Shown here piece by piece: positions 15,160 through 23,543 of a stretch of DNA of 64,000 nucleotides. Positions within the stretch are counted from its first letter, which is position 1. Every line of letters begins with the position of its first letter. Location: assembly GCF_002929295.1 (NCBI RefSeq), contig NZ_PJIM01000001.1, forward strand, positions 542,040-606,039. Reading direction: 5' to 3'. The position numbers were made by a program, and so were the translations under genes. The DNA comes from Arthrobacter sp. SX1312 (GTDB lineage: Bacteria; Actinomycetota; Actinomycetes; Actinomycetales; Micrococcaceae). The notes below the pieces were generated by a model that worked only from the letters and a program-made list of their open reading frames with translations, made no database searches and was not told the origin of the DNA.

Positions 15160-16070
15160 GCATCGCCTCGCGCACCATCGCACCCGCCGTCCCCTCCGCA
15201 GCCGCCCCGCCGGCAGGGATCCCGGCGGCCCCTGTCGGGACCCCGCGGACGCGGCGCCGCCGGTGGCGGGTGCGTCCCGGCATCCTGGCAGCCTCCGCGT
15301 TCCTCCTGTGGCTGGCGGCGGCGGTCCTGGCCCCCGGCCTGCTCGCTCCGGCCGACCCGTACGCCGTGGACCCGGCCAGGAGTTTCGAGGCGCCCGGCGC
15401 TACCGCGTGGTTCGGCACCGACGACTCCGGCGCCGACAACTACACGCGGATCGTCCACGGAGCCGCCACCTCGCTGTACATCGGCGTCGGCGCGACCGCG
15501 ATCGGCGTGGTCGGCGGGACCGCCATCGGCCTCCTCGCCGGGCTCAACGGGCGGCTCGTCGAAGCCTCGGTGATGCGCTTCCTCGACGTCACCCTCGCCA
15601 TCCCGGAGATCCTCCTCGCCCTCGTGGTGATCGGCATCATCGGCGGAGGGACGGAGAACGCGATCCTCGCCATCGGTGCCGGCAGCATCGCCTACTACGC
15701 ACGGATCACGAGGGCGCAGACACACCTCGTCCGGCGGTCGGGCTTCGTCGAGGCCGCCCGCACCCTCGGCCTGCCGGCGTGGCGGATCCTCGTCACCCAC
15801 ACCGTGCCGAACGTCCTCAAGCCCGTCCTCGTCCTCGCCACGATCGGCATCGGCTCGGCGATCGGGGCCGGGGCGTCCCTGAGCTTCCTCGGACTCGGCA
15901 CGCCTCCCCCCGCCCCCGAATGGGGAGCCATGCTCTCGGCCGGCCGCAACTTCATCTCGAACGCACCCTGGATGATCACCTTCCCCGCAGCGTTCCTCGT
16001 CGCGACAGTCCTGTCCATCACCGTGATCGGGCGCGAGCTCCGACGCCGTGCCGAAGGGAGGCTCACATGA
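15156..16070 (+). CDS. ABC transporter permease (DppC type), 304 aa
   Basis: An Ala/Pro/Arg-rich cytosolic N-terminus of about 45 residues precedes the first helix. The DppC-type periplasmic segment has WFGTDDSGADNYTRIVHGA. The EAA loop is EAARTLGLPAWRILVTHTVPN, followed by SLSFLGLGTPPPAPEWG, a hallmark of this half of the channel. It overlaps both neighbours by ATGA, so subunit synthesis is probably coupled. Confidence 0.93.
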   Translation: MSIASRTIAPAVPSAAAPPAGIPAAPVGTPRTRRRRWRVRPGILAASAFLLWLAAAVLAPGLLAPADPYAVDPARSFEAPGATAWFGTDDSGADNYTRIVHGAATSLYIGVGATAIGVVGGTAIGLLAGLNGRLVEASVMRFLDVTLAIPEILLALVVIGIIGGGTENAILAIGAGSIAYYARITRAQTHLVRRSGFVEAARTLGLPAWRILVTHTVPNVLKPVLVLATIGIGSAIGAGASLSFLGLGTPPPAPEWGAMLSAGRNFISNAPWMITFPAAFLVATVLSITVIGRELRRRAEGRLT

Positions 16071-17809
16071 GCCCCACCGCCCTGACCACCCCCGCCGGTT
16101 CCACCCCGACCACCGCGGCGGACACTCCCGTCGTCGAACTCGAAGGGCTCTCCGTGGCCTTCGGTCGCGGCATCCACCGCCGGGAGATCATCCACGACCT
16201 CAGCCTCTCCATCCGACCGGGCGAATGCCTCGCGCTGGTCGGCGAGTCCGGTTCCGGGAAGTCCGTGACCGCGCGCACCCTCGTGGGACTCACCGGCCCC
16301 GGTGCCGACGTCCGCTCCCGCGCGCAACGCTTCCGCGGCCGCGACGCCTCCGCCTGGGGTGAACGCCAGTGGACCCGCGTCAGGGGGAAGGAGGCGGGGT
16401 TCATCCTGCAGGACGCGCTGTCCTCCCTCGACGCCCTGCGCACGGTCGGCGACGAGGTGGGAGAGGTCCTGCGCCTGCACGGAGACCTCGACCGCGGTGC
16501 CCGCCGGCAGCGCGTCGTCGGACTCCTCGCCTCCGTGGGCGTCCCCGACCCGGAGGTCCGCGCCGGGCAGTACCCGCACGAGCTCTCCGGCGGACTCCGC
16601 CAGCGCGCCCTGATCGCCTCCGCGATCGCCGCGGACCCGGGCTTCCTCATCGCGGACGAACCCACGACGGCGCTGGACGCCACCATCGCGGCGCAGGTCC
16701 TCCGCCTGCTCGGCGACCTCAAGGGAGGCAGCACCGCGATGCTCGTGGTCAGCCACGACCTGGCCGTCGTCGCGGACCTCGCCGACCGCGTGGCCGTGAT
16801 GCGCGACGGCGTGATCGTGGAGGAGGGCAGCGTCCAGGCCGTCCTCGAGGACCCCCGGCACCCCTACACGCAGGGATTGCTGGCGGCCATCCCGTCGCGC
16901 TCCTCGCGCGGACGGCGCCTGACCGTCGTCGGATCCGACCAGGGACACGGACACGCCCGCTCGCAGCCCGACGGCGGGCAGGGCATCGCGGCCCCCCGGG
17001 AGGCCCCCACGCCGGGCCGGCCCTCCCTGACGGTCGAGGGGATCACCAAGGCCTTCGGCGGGCCCGGCCGCGGCCGCCGCACGGCGGTCGACGGCGTGTC
17101 CTTCACGCTGCACCGGGGCACCACCCTCGGGATCGTGGGCGAATCCGGGAGCGGCAAGAGCACCGTGGCGCGCATCGCCCTCGGCGTCGAAGCACCCGAC
17201 GCCGGGACGGTCCACGTCCGCGGACGCACCTGGGGCGAGCACCGGGCGTCGAGAGACCTCGTGGCCCGCCGCTCCGTGCAGATGATCTACCAGGACCCGC
17301 TGCAGTCCTTCGATCCCCGCAAGACCGTGCGGCAGGTGATCGGACAGGCCGCCGCCGCGGCCGGGACCCCGCGGACCGCACGGGCCGGACGCGTCCTCGA
17401 ACTGCTCGACCTCGTCGGACTGCCCGCCGACCGGGCCCGTGCCCGACCGCTCGACCTGTCCGGCGGCCAGCGGCAGCGGGTGGCCATCGCCCGCGCCCTG
17501 GCCGCCGAACCGGAGGTCATCATCTGCGACGAACCCGTCTCTGCACTCGACATCACCGTGCAGGCCCGCATCCTCGACCTCCTGACGGACCTGCAGGACC
17601 GCTTCGGGCTCAGCTACCTGTTCATCTCCCACGACCTCGGCGTCATCCAGCACATCAGCCGCGAGGTGCTGGTCCTGAAGGACGGCGTGGTCCTCGAGCA
17701 CGGGCCCGTGGCCGAGGTCTTCGACCAGCCAGGGCACGAGTACACGCGCCACCTCATCAACGCCATCCCCGAACTCCCCGCCGTCCGGAAGGACCTGTTC
17801 CGCCCATGA
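16067..17809 (+). CDS. Fused double ABC ATPase (DppD-DppF type), 580 aa
   Basis: Two complete nucleotide-binding domains lie in one chain. Domain 1 (about residues 22-290) has Walker A GESGSGKS at 59-66, a variant signature LSGGLRQRA and Walker B LIADEPT. Domain 2 (about 325-575) has GESGSGKS near 360, the standard LSGGQRQRV and IICDEPVSALD. A Gly/Pro/Arg-rich linker joins them. The ATG at 16067 overlaps the upstream stop (ATGA); longer open sequence upstream is shadow of the permease gene. It energises the DppBC-like channel. The 3' end overlaps the monooxygenase gene by ATGA. Confidence 0.93.
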   Translation: MSPTALTTPAGSTPTTAADTPVVELEGLSVAFGRGIHRREIIHDLSLSIRPGECLALVGESGSGKSVTARTLVGLTGPGADVRSRAQRFRGRDASAWGERQWTRVRGKEAGFILQDALSSLDALRTVGDEVGEVLRLHGDLDRGARRQRVVGLLASVGVPDPEVRAGQYPHELSGGLRQRALIASAIAADPGFLIADEPTTALDATIAAQVLRLLGDLKGGSTAMLVVSHDLAVVADLADRVAVMRDGVIVEEGSVQAVLEDPRHPYTQGLLAAIPSRSSRGRRLTVVGSDQGHGHARSQPDGGQGIAAPREAPTPGRPSLTVEGITKAFGGPGRGRRTAVDGVSFTLHRGTTLGIVGESGSGKSTVARIALGVEAPDAGTVHVRGRTWGEHRASRDLVARRSVQMIYQDPLQSFDPRKTVRQVIGQAAAAAGTPRTARAGRVLELLDLVGLPADRARARPLDLSGGQRQRVAIARALAAEPEVIICDEPVSALDITVQARILDLLTDLQDRFGLSYLFISHDLGVIQHISREVLVLKDGVVLEHGPVAEVFDQPGHEYTRHLINAIPELPAVRKDLFRP

Positions 17810-19275
17810 CACGCCAGATCGCCTTCAACCTCTTCGAGATGAACTGCGTGGGACACATCTCCCACGGTCTCTGGGTGCACCCGGAGAACAACCGCCACCG
17901 CTTCAACGACCTCGACTTCTGGGTGGAGACCGCGAAGATGCTCGAGGCCGGGCTGTTCGACAGCGTCTTCCTCGCCGACGTCGTCGGCGCGTACGACGGC
18001 TACCGCGGGGGCCCGGAGACGGCCCTGCGCGAAGCCGTGCAGATCCCCAGCAACGACCCCCTGCTGGTCATCCCGGCGATGGCCGCGGCGACGACGCACC
18101 TCGGCTTCGCGGCCACGTTCTCCACGACGTACGAACCGCCGTTCGCCTTCGCCCGGCGCGCGTCCACCCTCGACCACCTCACCAAGGGACGGTTCGCCTG
18201 GAACATCGTCACGTCCTACCTCCCCAACGCGGCCAGGAACTTCGGCCTGGCGGACGAGGTGGAGCACGACCAGCGGTACGCCATCGCGGACGAGTACCTC
18301 GAGGTCCTGTACAAGCTGTGGGAGGGCTCCTGGGACGACGACGCCGTGATCGAGGACCGCGAGCGGCGCATCTACACCGACCCGTCGAAGGTCCGCTACA
18401 TCAACCACCGCGGACAGCACTTCTCCGTGGCCGGACCGCACCTGAGCGCACCCTCCCTCCAGCGCACGCCGGTGCTCTTCCAGGCCGGGAGCTCCGTCGC
18501 GGGCAAGGCCTTCGCGGCGCGTCACGCCGAGGGCGTGTTCGTGGGCGGCCGTGACGCCGCGGCCTACCGGGACAACGTGGCCGACCTGCGTCGTCTCGCC
18601 GTCGCCAACGGCCGGGGCGCCCATCACATCAAGACGTTCGCGAGCGCCGTCGTGATCGTCGGCAGGACGTCGAAGGACGCCCGGCGCAAGGCGGACGAGT
18701 ACCGTCGACTCTCCAGCGCGGAAGGCTATCTCGCCCACGCGGGAGGCGGCGGCATCGACCTCGCGGCCTACCGCCCCGACGAGGTGATCGACGACATCCT
18801 CGCGCGGGAGGACCGGCCCGGCCGTGACCGGCAGCCCAGCAACCGGCGGCACCCGGCGGGGACCACGGTCGGCGAGGCCCTCGAGCGCATCACGCGCTTC
18901 GACCGCGGGCCCTTCGTGGCCATCGGCACACCCACGGAGGTCGCCGACGAGATCGAGCGGTGGGTCGAGGGCACGGACCTCGACGGCTTCAACCTCCGCC
19001 AGTTCCTCACCCCGGGCACCGCGGAGGACTTCGTCGAACTCGTGGTCCCCGAACTGCAGAAGCGCGGCCTGTACCGCAGGTCGTACGAGGAATCGACCTT
19101 CCGCGAGCGACTGTTCGGGCGCGGGTCCGCACGGCTCTTCGACGAGCATCCCGGCGCGCGGTACCGCAACGGGGCCAACCTCGGCCACGGCGCTGCGCCT
19201 CTCGACGTGCCCCTGGTCGGCGGCATCCCGCCTGGACCTGCCGGGACCATCCCGCCCGCGCCGTCCTACGCCTAG
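17806..19275 (+). CDS. Luciferase-like FMN-dependent monooxygenase (NtaA/SnaA/DszA family), 489 aa
   Basis: It has the TIM-barrel family hallmarks: the N-terminus IAFNLFEMNCVGHISHGLW, FDSVFLADVVGAYDGY, LDHLTKGRFAWNIVTSY and PVLFQAGSSVAGKAFAARHAE. Relatives use FMNH2 and O2 to cleave aminopolycarboxylates, oxidise sulfones or process S-methyl and thioether compounds. No flavin reductase is encoded nearby, so FMNH2 must come from elsewhere. The ATG overlaps the ATPase stop (ATGA). Expression together with the importer implies that it acts on the imported compound. Confidence 0.92.
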   Translation: MTRQIAFNLFEMNCVGHISHGLWVHPENNRHRFNDLDFWVETAKMLEAGLFDSVFLADVVGAYDGYRGGPETALREAVQIPSNDPLLVIPAMAAATTHLGFAATFSTTYEPPFAFARRASTLDHLTKGRFAWNIVTSYLPNAARNFGLADEVEHDQRYAIADEYLEVLYKLWEGSWDDDAVIEDRERRIYTDPSKVRYINHRGQHFSVAGPHLSAPSLQRTPVLFQAGSSVAGKAFAARHAEGVFVGGRDAAAYRDNVADLRRLAVANGRGAHHIKTFASAVVIVGRTSKDARRKADEYRRLSSAEGYLAHAGGGGIDLAAYRPDEVIDDILAREDRPGRDRQPSNRRHPAGTTVGEALERITRFDRGPFVAIGTPTEVADEIERWVEGTDLDGFNLRQFLTPGTAEDFVELVVPELQKRGLYRRSYEESTFRERLFGRGSARLFDEHPGARYRNGANLGHGAAPLDVPLVGGIPPGPAGTIPPAPSYA

Positions 19276-19284
19276 GAGTCCATC

Positions 19285-20562
19285 GTGCCCACCACGACCA
19301 CCCATCAGTCCCTGACGAGCGAGCCTGGCCCGGCGGCCACCCCGCCGACGACCGCAGCCCTGAGGGAGCGGTTCCGTCCGCTCTTCGACACCATCGCCGC
19401 CGGAGCGGCCCGCCGGGAGCAGGACCGCGTGCTGCCCTTCGACGAGGTCGCGGCCCTGAAGGAGGCGGGATTCGGCGCCCTGCGCATCCCCCGGGAGTAC
19501 GGCGGATCGGGGGTGTCCCTACGGCAGCTCTTCACCCTCCTCACCGACCTGGCGGCGGCGGACTCGAATCTCACGCAGCTGTGGCGCGGCCACTTCGCCT
19601 ACGTCGAGGGGACACTGCTCCAGCCGCCGTCGGCGCACCGGGACCGGTGGCTGTTCGACATCGCGGCGGGGACCATGGTCGGCAACGCCTCGAGCGAGCT
19701 CACCGGCACGTCGCTGCGGGACATCCGGACGGCCCTGACGTCCCCGGGCCCACCCGACGGCGCGTCGACGCTCACGGGCACCAAGTACTACAGCACCGGG
19801 AGCCTCTACGCCGACTGGATCGCCGGCAGCGCCGTGCACGACGGCGAGCGCGTCGGGTACGCGGTCCGGGCCACGGCCCCCGGCGTGGAGCGCATCGACG
19901 ACTGGGACGGTTTCGGCCAGCGGCTCACCGGCAGCGGCACCACCCACTTCACGGAGGTGCGCGTGGACCCGCGGAACGTGCGCCCCTTCTCCCCCGACGC
20001 GCCGAGCCATGTCCACGCGTTCTTCCAGCTGGTGCTCGTCGCGTCGCTCGCCGGGATCGCCCGGGCCGCGGCCGACGATGCGGCAGACTTCGTCCGGCCC
20101 CGCACGCGGTCCTACATCAACGCGACCACGGCGCTGCCGCGCCAGGATCCGCAGGTACTGCAGGTGGTGGGCGAACTGGGCAGCCGCGCGTTCGCGGCCG
20201 AGGCCGTCGTCCTCGCGGCCGCCGACCACCTGGACACGGCCTACGAGCGGCTTCGGACCGCGATGCCCTGCGACGGGGTCGACGACGGGACCCCCGGGCG
20301 GCAGGCTGCCCGGGCGGCGGTGGACGAGGCCGACCTGGCGGTCAGCCGGGCGCAGCTCGTCGCCGTCGCCCAGTCACTGCTGGCGGCCACCGAGCTGTTC
20401 GAGGTCGGCGGGGCGTCGGCGACCTCGACGGGCCGGGCGCTCGACCGGCACTGGCGCAATGCGCGGACCATCGCCTCCCACAACCCCGCCATCTACAAGG
20501 CACGCTCGCTGGGCTACTGGGCGGTCCACGGGGAGCGCGAGCCGCAGCCGGCCGGTGTCTGA
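19285..20562 (+). CDS. Acyl-CoA-dehydrogenase-fold flavin monooxygenase (DszC/SfnB-like), 425 aa
   Basis: It has the ACAD fold: an N-terminal helical domain (LREEYG-type segment at LRIPREYGGSGVSLRQLF), a middle beta domain (GTKYYSTGSLYADWIAG, AVRATAPGVERIDDWDGFGQR) and a C-terminal helical bundle ending RHWRNARTIASHNPAIYKARSLG. The RHWRN.RT.ASHNP ending is typical of DszC, SfnB and related enzymes that hydroxylate with reduced flavin, rather than of true acyl-CoA dehydrogenases. The GTG has TAGGAG seven bases upstream. It is the last gene of the importer operon. It probably partners the NtaA-type enzyme in organosulfur oxidation. Confidence 0.88.
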   Translation: MPTTTTHQSLTSEPGPAATPPTTAALRERFRPLFDTIAAGAARREQDRVLPFDEVAALKEAGFGALRIPREYGGSGVSLRQLFTLLTDLAAADSNLTQLWRGHFAYVEGTLLQPPSAHRDRWLFDIAAGTMVGNASSELTGTSLRDIRTALTSPGPPDGASTLTGTKYYSTGSLYADWIAGSAVHDGERVGYAVRATAPGVERIDDWDGFGQRLTGSGTTHFTEVRVDPRNVRPFSPDAPSHVHAFFQLVLVASLAGIARAAADDAADFVRPRTRSYINATTALPRQDPQVLQVVGELGSRAFAAEAVVLAAADHLDTAYERLRTAMPCDGVDDGTPGRQAARAAVDEADLAVSRAQLVAVAQSLLAATELFEVGGASATSTGRALDRHWRNARTIASHNPAIYKARSLGYWAVHGEREPQPAGV

Positions 20563-20594
20563 GCCGGAGCGGCGACGCCACGAGCGGGACCGGC

Positions 20595-20607
20595 TAGCGT
20601 GGGACCA
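20595..20607 (+). promoter_or_regulatory. Leaderless promoter of the MOSC gene
   Basis: TAGCGT (20595-20600), six bases, then ATG at 20607. No Shine-Dalgarno is present. It indicates that the MOSC gene has its own transcript despite the short gap after the operon. Confidence 0.5.
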
Positions 20608-21179
20608 TGACGCACGAGTTCCGGTACGACGTCGACATCCTGCACCTGCTCGTCTCGCCGGACCACGCCTACTTCGGGCGTGCCCGGGACGGGGCAGCCG
20701 ATGTGGCCACCGTCGATGCGGACCGCGCGGAGGTGGTGGCGGGTAAGGGCATCGCGGGCGACCGCTTCTTCGGAAAGGCCGCCCACATGGATGCCGCCGT
20801 GACGCTGTTCTCCATCGAGTCGCTCGAGGCCATCGCGGCGGAGCTCGGAGCGGCCCCCTTCGATCCACTGCTCCCGCGCCGCAACGTGGTCCTCAGGGGT
20901 GCCGAGCTCACCCCGCTGATCGGTGAGGACTTCACCCTCGAGAGTGCGGGCGGGAGCGTCTCCCTCCACGGCGGCCGGCACGCCCACCCCTGCGCCTGGA
21001 TGGACCGCGTCCTGGCGCCGGGTGCCCATCGGGCCATGCGCGGCCGGGGTGGCCTCCGGTGCCGACCGCTGGACAGCGGAACCCTGTATCGGGGACCGGC
21101 CGTCCTGGTCAGCCCGGTGCCGCTGGACGCGGCCCGGGCACACATGGCGGCGGTGCGGAGTCCCTCCCGGCTGCCCTAG
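20607..21179 (+). CDS. MOSC-domain protein, 190 aa
   Basis: It has a MOSC (molybdenum-cofactor sulfurase C-terminal) beta-barrel. Landmarks are GIAGDRFFGK, LLPRRNVVLRGAELTPLIG, and the conserved cysteine context HAHPCAWMDRVLAPG followed by GRGGLRCRPL. Stand-alone MOSC proteins such as YiiM detoxify N-hydroxylated compounds or carry sulfur or molybdenum cofactor. The gene has a leaderless-type start and lies 44 bp after the monooxygenase operon; a functional tie to that operon is possible but not shown. Confidence 0.88.
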   Translation: MTHEFRYDVDILHLLVSPDHAYFGRARDGAADVATVDADRAEVVAGKGIAGDRFFGKAAHMDAAVTLFSIESLEAIAAELGAAPFDPLLPRRNVVLRGAELTPLIGEDFTLESAGGSVSLHGGRHAHPCAWMDRVLAPGAHRAMRGRGGLRCRPLDSGTLYRGPAVLVSPVPLDAARAHMAAVRSPSRLP

Positions 21180-21360
21180 GGAAGGCCGCTGTCCTGCTTC
21201 CCAGGCACCCGGGTTGACCAGCGACCGATGCCGTTCACCCACGGGAGGTGATCCGGAAGCGCGCTCCGCCGTCGCACTCTGGGAAGGATCCGCCAGGAAA
21301 GGACCGGGCGTCGCAATTCCTCGCCGTCGCGCTGGAAGGGCGCCGGGGAAGGAGCGACCA

Positions 21361-22224
21361 GTGCCGGCACGCCCCGCCCGCAGCGTCACCGACCGGTCAC
21401 GGACGATCGGCGACCTGACGATCAGCAGCCTCCCCGGATCGGCCGTCCCCGCCCTGCAGGCACGGGAACCCACGGGCCGGAGGCTCCAGGCCGTCATCCC
21501 CCTCGACGGGTCGATCACGCTGAGCGGGCCGGTGGGACCACTGCTCGCCCTCCCGCAGGGGGCGCTCGCCGTCGTTCAGGGTGACCTGCGTATCGCGGAC
21601 GACGGCCGGGACCCCGCACTGATCCTCCTCCTGCGCCTGCCGGTGCACATCCTTGCGGCGCGGGGATTACGCCTGCGCGGCGGTGTGGCACGAGCCTGCC
21701 CGGGCAGCTCCCTCTTCGCGCCGCTCGGGGAGTTCGCGCACGCCCTGCTGCGGTCGGGTCCGGCCCTGCGGGATACGACGACGTCCAGGGCAACCGAGCG
21801 CAGCCTCGTGGAACTCCTGACGGGCGCCCTGCTCGAGTCCGACCCGCCGCGGACCGACGGCGCCGCACTCAGGGCGCTCCTCCGCGAGCGCGCCGTGGGC
21901 GTCGTCGACCGGCGGTTCGCGGATCCGTCGCTGCGCCCGGCAGGAATCGCGCGGGAACTGAACGTGTCACTGCGGCATCTCCAACGCAGTTTCGAGGGCT
22001 CCGGCACCACGCTGGCCCTCGAGATCAGGCGCGCCCGCAGCGAGTACGCCGCGCTCCTCCTGACCACCCTCACCGGTCCGGACCGCTCGGACCCGCGCAT
22101 CGCCCTCCGCGCCGGCTTCTCCTCGGCCGATCAGCTGCGCACCGCCTTCGAAGGGCATTTCGGCGTGCCGATGGCGCACTACCGCCACGCGCGCGCCGCG
22201 GAGGTCCTCCCGGCCTCCGCCTGA
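21361..22224 (+). CDS. AraC-family transcriptional regulator, 287 aa
   Basis: The N-terminal 170 residues form a cupin-like sensor (AraC_binding_2 type) with GPVGPLLALPQGALAVVQG. The C-terminal HTH_18 pair starts near residue 190: GIARELNVSLRHLQRSFEGS, then IALRAGFSSADQLRTAFEGHFG. The GTG at 21361 has GAAGGAG nine bases upstream; the open frame continues far upstream but overlaps the MOSC gene. It is convergent with, and paralogous to, the next regulator, which has the same length. Confidence 0.85.
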   Translation: MPARPARSVTDRSRTIGDLTISSLPGSAVPALQAREPTGRRLQAVIPLDGSITLSGPVGPLLALPQGALAVVQGDLRIADDGRDPALILLLRLPVHILAARGLRLRGGVARACPGSSLFAPLGEFAHALLRSGPALRDTTTSRATERSLVELLTGALLESDPPRTDGAALRALLRERAVGVVDRRFADPSLRPAGIARELNVSLRHLQRSFEGSGTTLALEIRRARSEYAALLLTTLTGPDRSDPRIALRAGFSSADQLRTAFEGHFGVPMAHYRHARAAEVLPASA

Positions 22225-22228
22225 CGCG

Positions 22229-23092
22229 TCACGGCGGCGTCCCGATGGGGACGCGTGGGCCTGCCGGGGGTCCGGACCGTCGCAGCTCCGAGGGTGGGAC
22301 GCCGAACCTCGCACGCACCCGCGAGCGCAGTTCGAAGGCGGACGAGAAACCTGACCGCCGGGCCACCTCGCTGACCGTGAGCTCACGCGAGGCGGGTGCG
22401 GTGAGCAGCACGAAGGCGTTCTCCGTCCGCCGGTTGCTGATCTCCGTGGCGATGGTCGTCCCGCTTCCCTCGAAGCAGCGCTGCAGGTGCCTCAGCGAGA
22501 CGCCGACACCGGCCGCGATGGCCGCCGGTGTCAGCAGGGCATCGCTGAAGCGTTCATCGATGAGATCGATCGCCGCGCGCCGCACCCGGCGGCGCCGTTC
22601 CGGCCGTGGGTCCGCCTCCTCGTGCGCGTCGCCGTACACCGCGACCACCAGGTTCTCGAGGACGCGGGCCGCGACGACGTCGCTGACTGGACCGGTGTCC
22701 TCCGGCCCCTCCGCGAGGGAGGAAGCGAAGGCGGCGACAGGGCCGGCGAGTGCCCCACCCCGCTTCTCGCCCCGGCCAGCGCGGACCGGGACGCCACGCT
22801 CGCACAGCCTGGATGTGGTGACGAGCACATGGACCCAGCGCGTGGGGACCAGGCTCTCCAGGACGACGCCGAGCGGTTCCGCGAGCAGGACGGCCTCCCC
22901 CGGGTGGATGGCCAGAACGGACCCGTCCGGCACCCGTGCTTCTGCACGTCCGCGGACCAGGAAGCCGAGGTAGGTCATGCCCTGCAGCTCGGTCCCGATC
23001 ACGGAGAGCCTGGGTGCCGACTGCGCTGTCGTCGCCACGGTCATGGCCCCGACGCGGCGGACCTTCCCCCCGTGGACCAGCTCCTCCCACAC
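22229..23092 (-). CDS. AraC-family transcriptional regulator, 287 aa
   Basis: It is a paralogue of its convergent neighbour: GVSLRHLQRCFEGSGTT here against NVSLRHLQRSFEGSGTT there, and RRSGFSSAFELRSRVRARFG at the second HTH. The N-terminal half is a cupin-like sensor (SVIGTELQGMTYLGFLVRG, IHPGEAVLLAEPLGVV). The GTG at 23092 has a clean GGAGG seven bases upstream and gives 287 residues; the 34 residues that could be added upstream lack any start signal. Only 4 bp separate the two regulators' stop codons. Confidence 0.85.
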   Translation of the reverse strand: MWEELVHGGKVRRVGAMTVATTAQSAPRLSVIGTELQGMTYLGFLVRGRAEARVPDGSVLAIHPGEAVLLAEPLGVVLESLVPTRWVHVLVTTSRLCERGVPVRAGRGEKRGGALAGPVAAFASSLAEGPEDTGPVSDVVAARVLENLVVAVYGDAHEEADPRPERRRRVRRAAIDLIDERFSDALLTPAAIAAGVGVSLRHLQRCFEGSGTTIATEISNRRTENAFVLLTAPASRELTVSEVARRSGFSSAFELRSRVRARFGVPPSELRRSGPPAGPRVPIGTPP

Positions 23093-23297
23093 GGTGCCAC
23101 CTCCCGTCGCGGTTCCACGACTCCGGCCAGCTTCTGCCACCTGCCAGACGGTGCCCACACCCCGCACGGGTGATCCGCGCCAGCACGGGAGCAAATCGGC
23201 GTCCGTCGATGATCAGCGCCCGAGGCGTCGGGACATACTGGGAGCCGGTCGGCTCGGCGAGCCGACCGGCCACGACCCATCGAGAAGAGCGATCGTC

Positions 23298-23543
23298 ATG
23301 ACAGACCGCAACAGGGCCAAGGGTACGACCGCGGCGAAGCCTGGGGGGCACCGGCTCACCGTGGGCCGGATCGTTGCAATCGCCCTTGCCGTTCTCGCCG
23401 TGATCTTCATCGCCCAGAACAGGCAGGACACGAGCGTCTCGCTGCTGTTCGTCACGGTGACGCTCCCCCTGTGGATCACGCTCACGTGTGCCACCGTCGT
23501 CGGCATCGCCGTGGGGTGGCTGCTCAACCGTCGGTCGGCCTAG
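23298..23543 (+). CDS. LapA-domain (DUF1049) small membrane protein, 81 aa
   Basis: Two transmembrane helices are visible: GRIVAIALAVLAVIFIAQN, with the family-typical IxQN at its end, and LWITLTCATVVGIAVGWLL. The linker is short (DTSVSLLFVTVTLP). The LapA family participates in envelope assembly or lipopolysaccharide-type processes in Gram-negatives; the role in Gram-positives is unknown. The TAG stop shares its G with the GTG of the glutaminase gene (TAGTG), so translation of the two is probably coupled. Confidence 0.8.
   Translation: MTDRNRAKGTTAAKPGGHRLTVGRIVAIALAVLAVIFIAQNRQDTSVSLLFVTVTLPLWITLTCATVVGIAVGWLLNRRSA

Noticed and set aside
15695-17812. A 705-codon minus-strand frame opposite the double ATPase
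   Set aside because: Antisense shadow; Walker A, signature and Walker B motifs lie on the plus strand.
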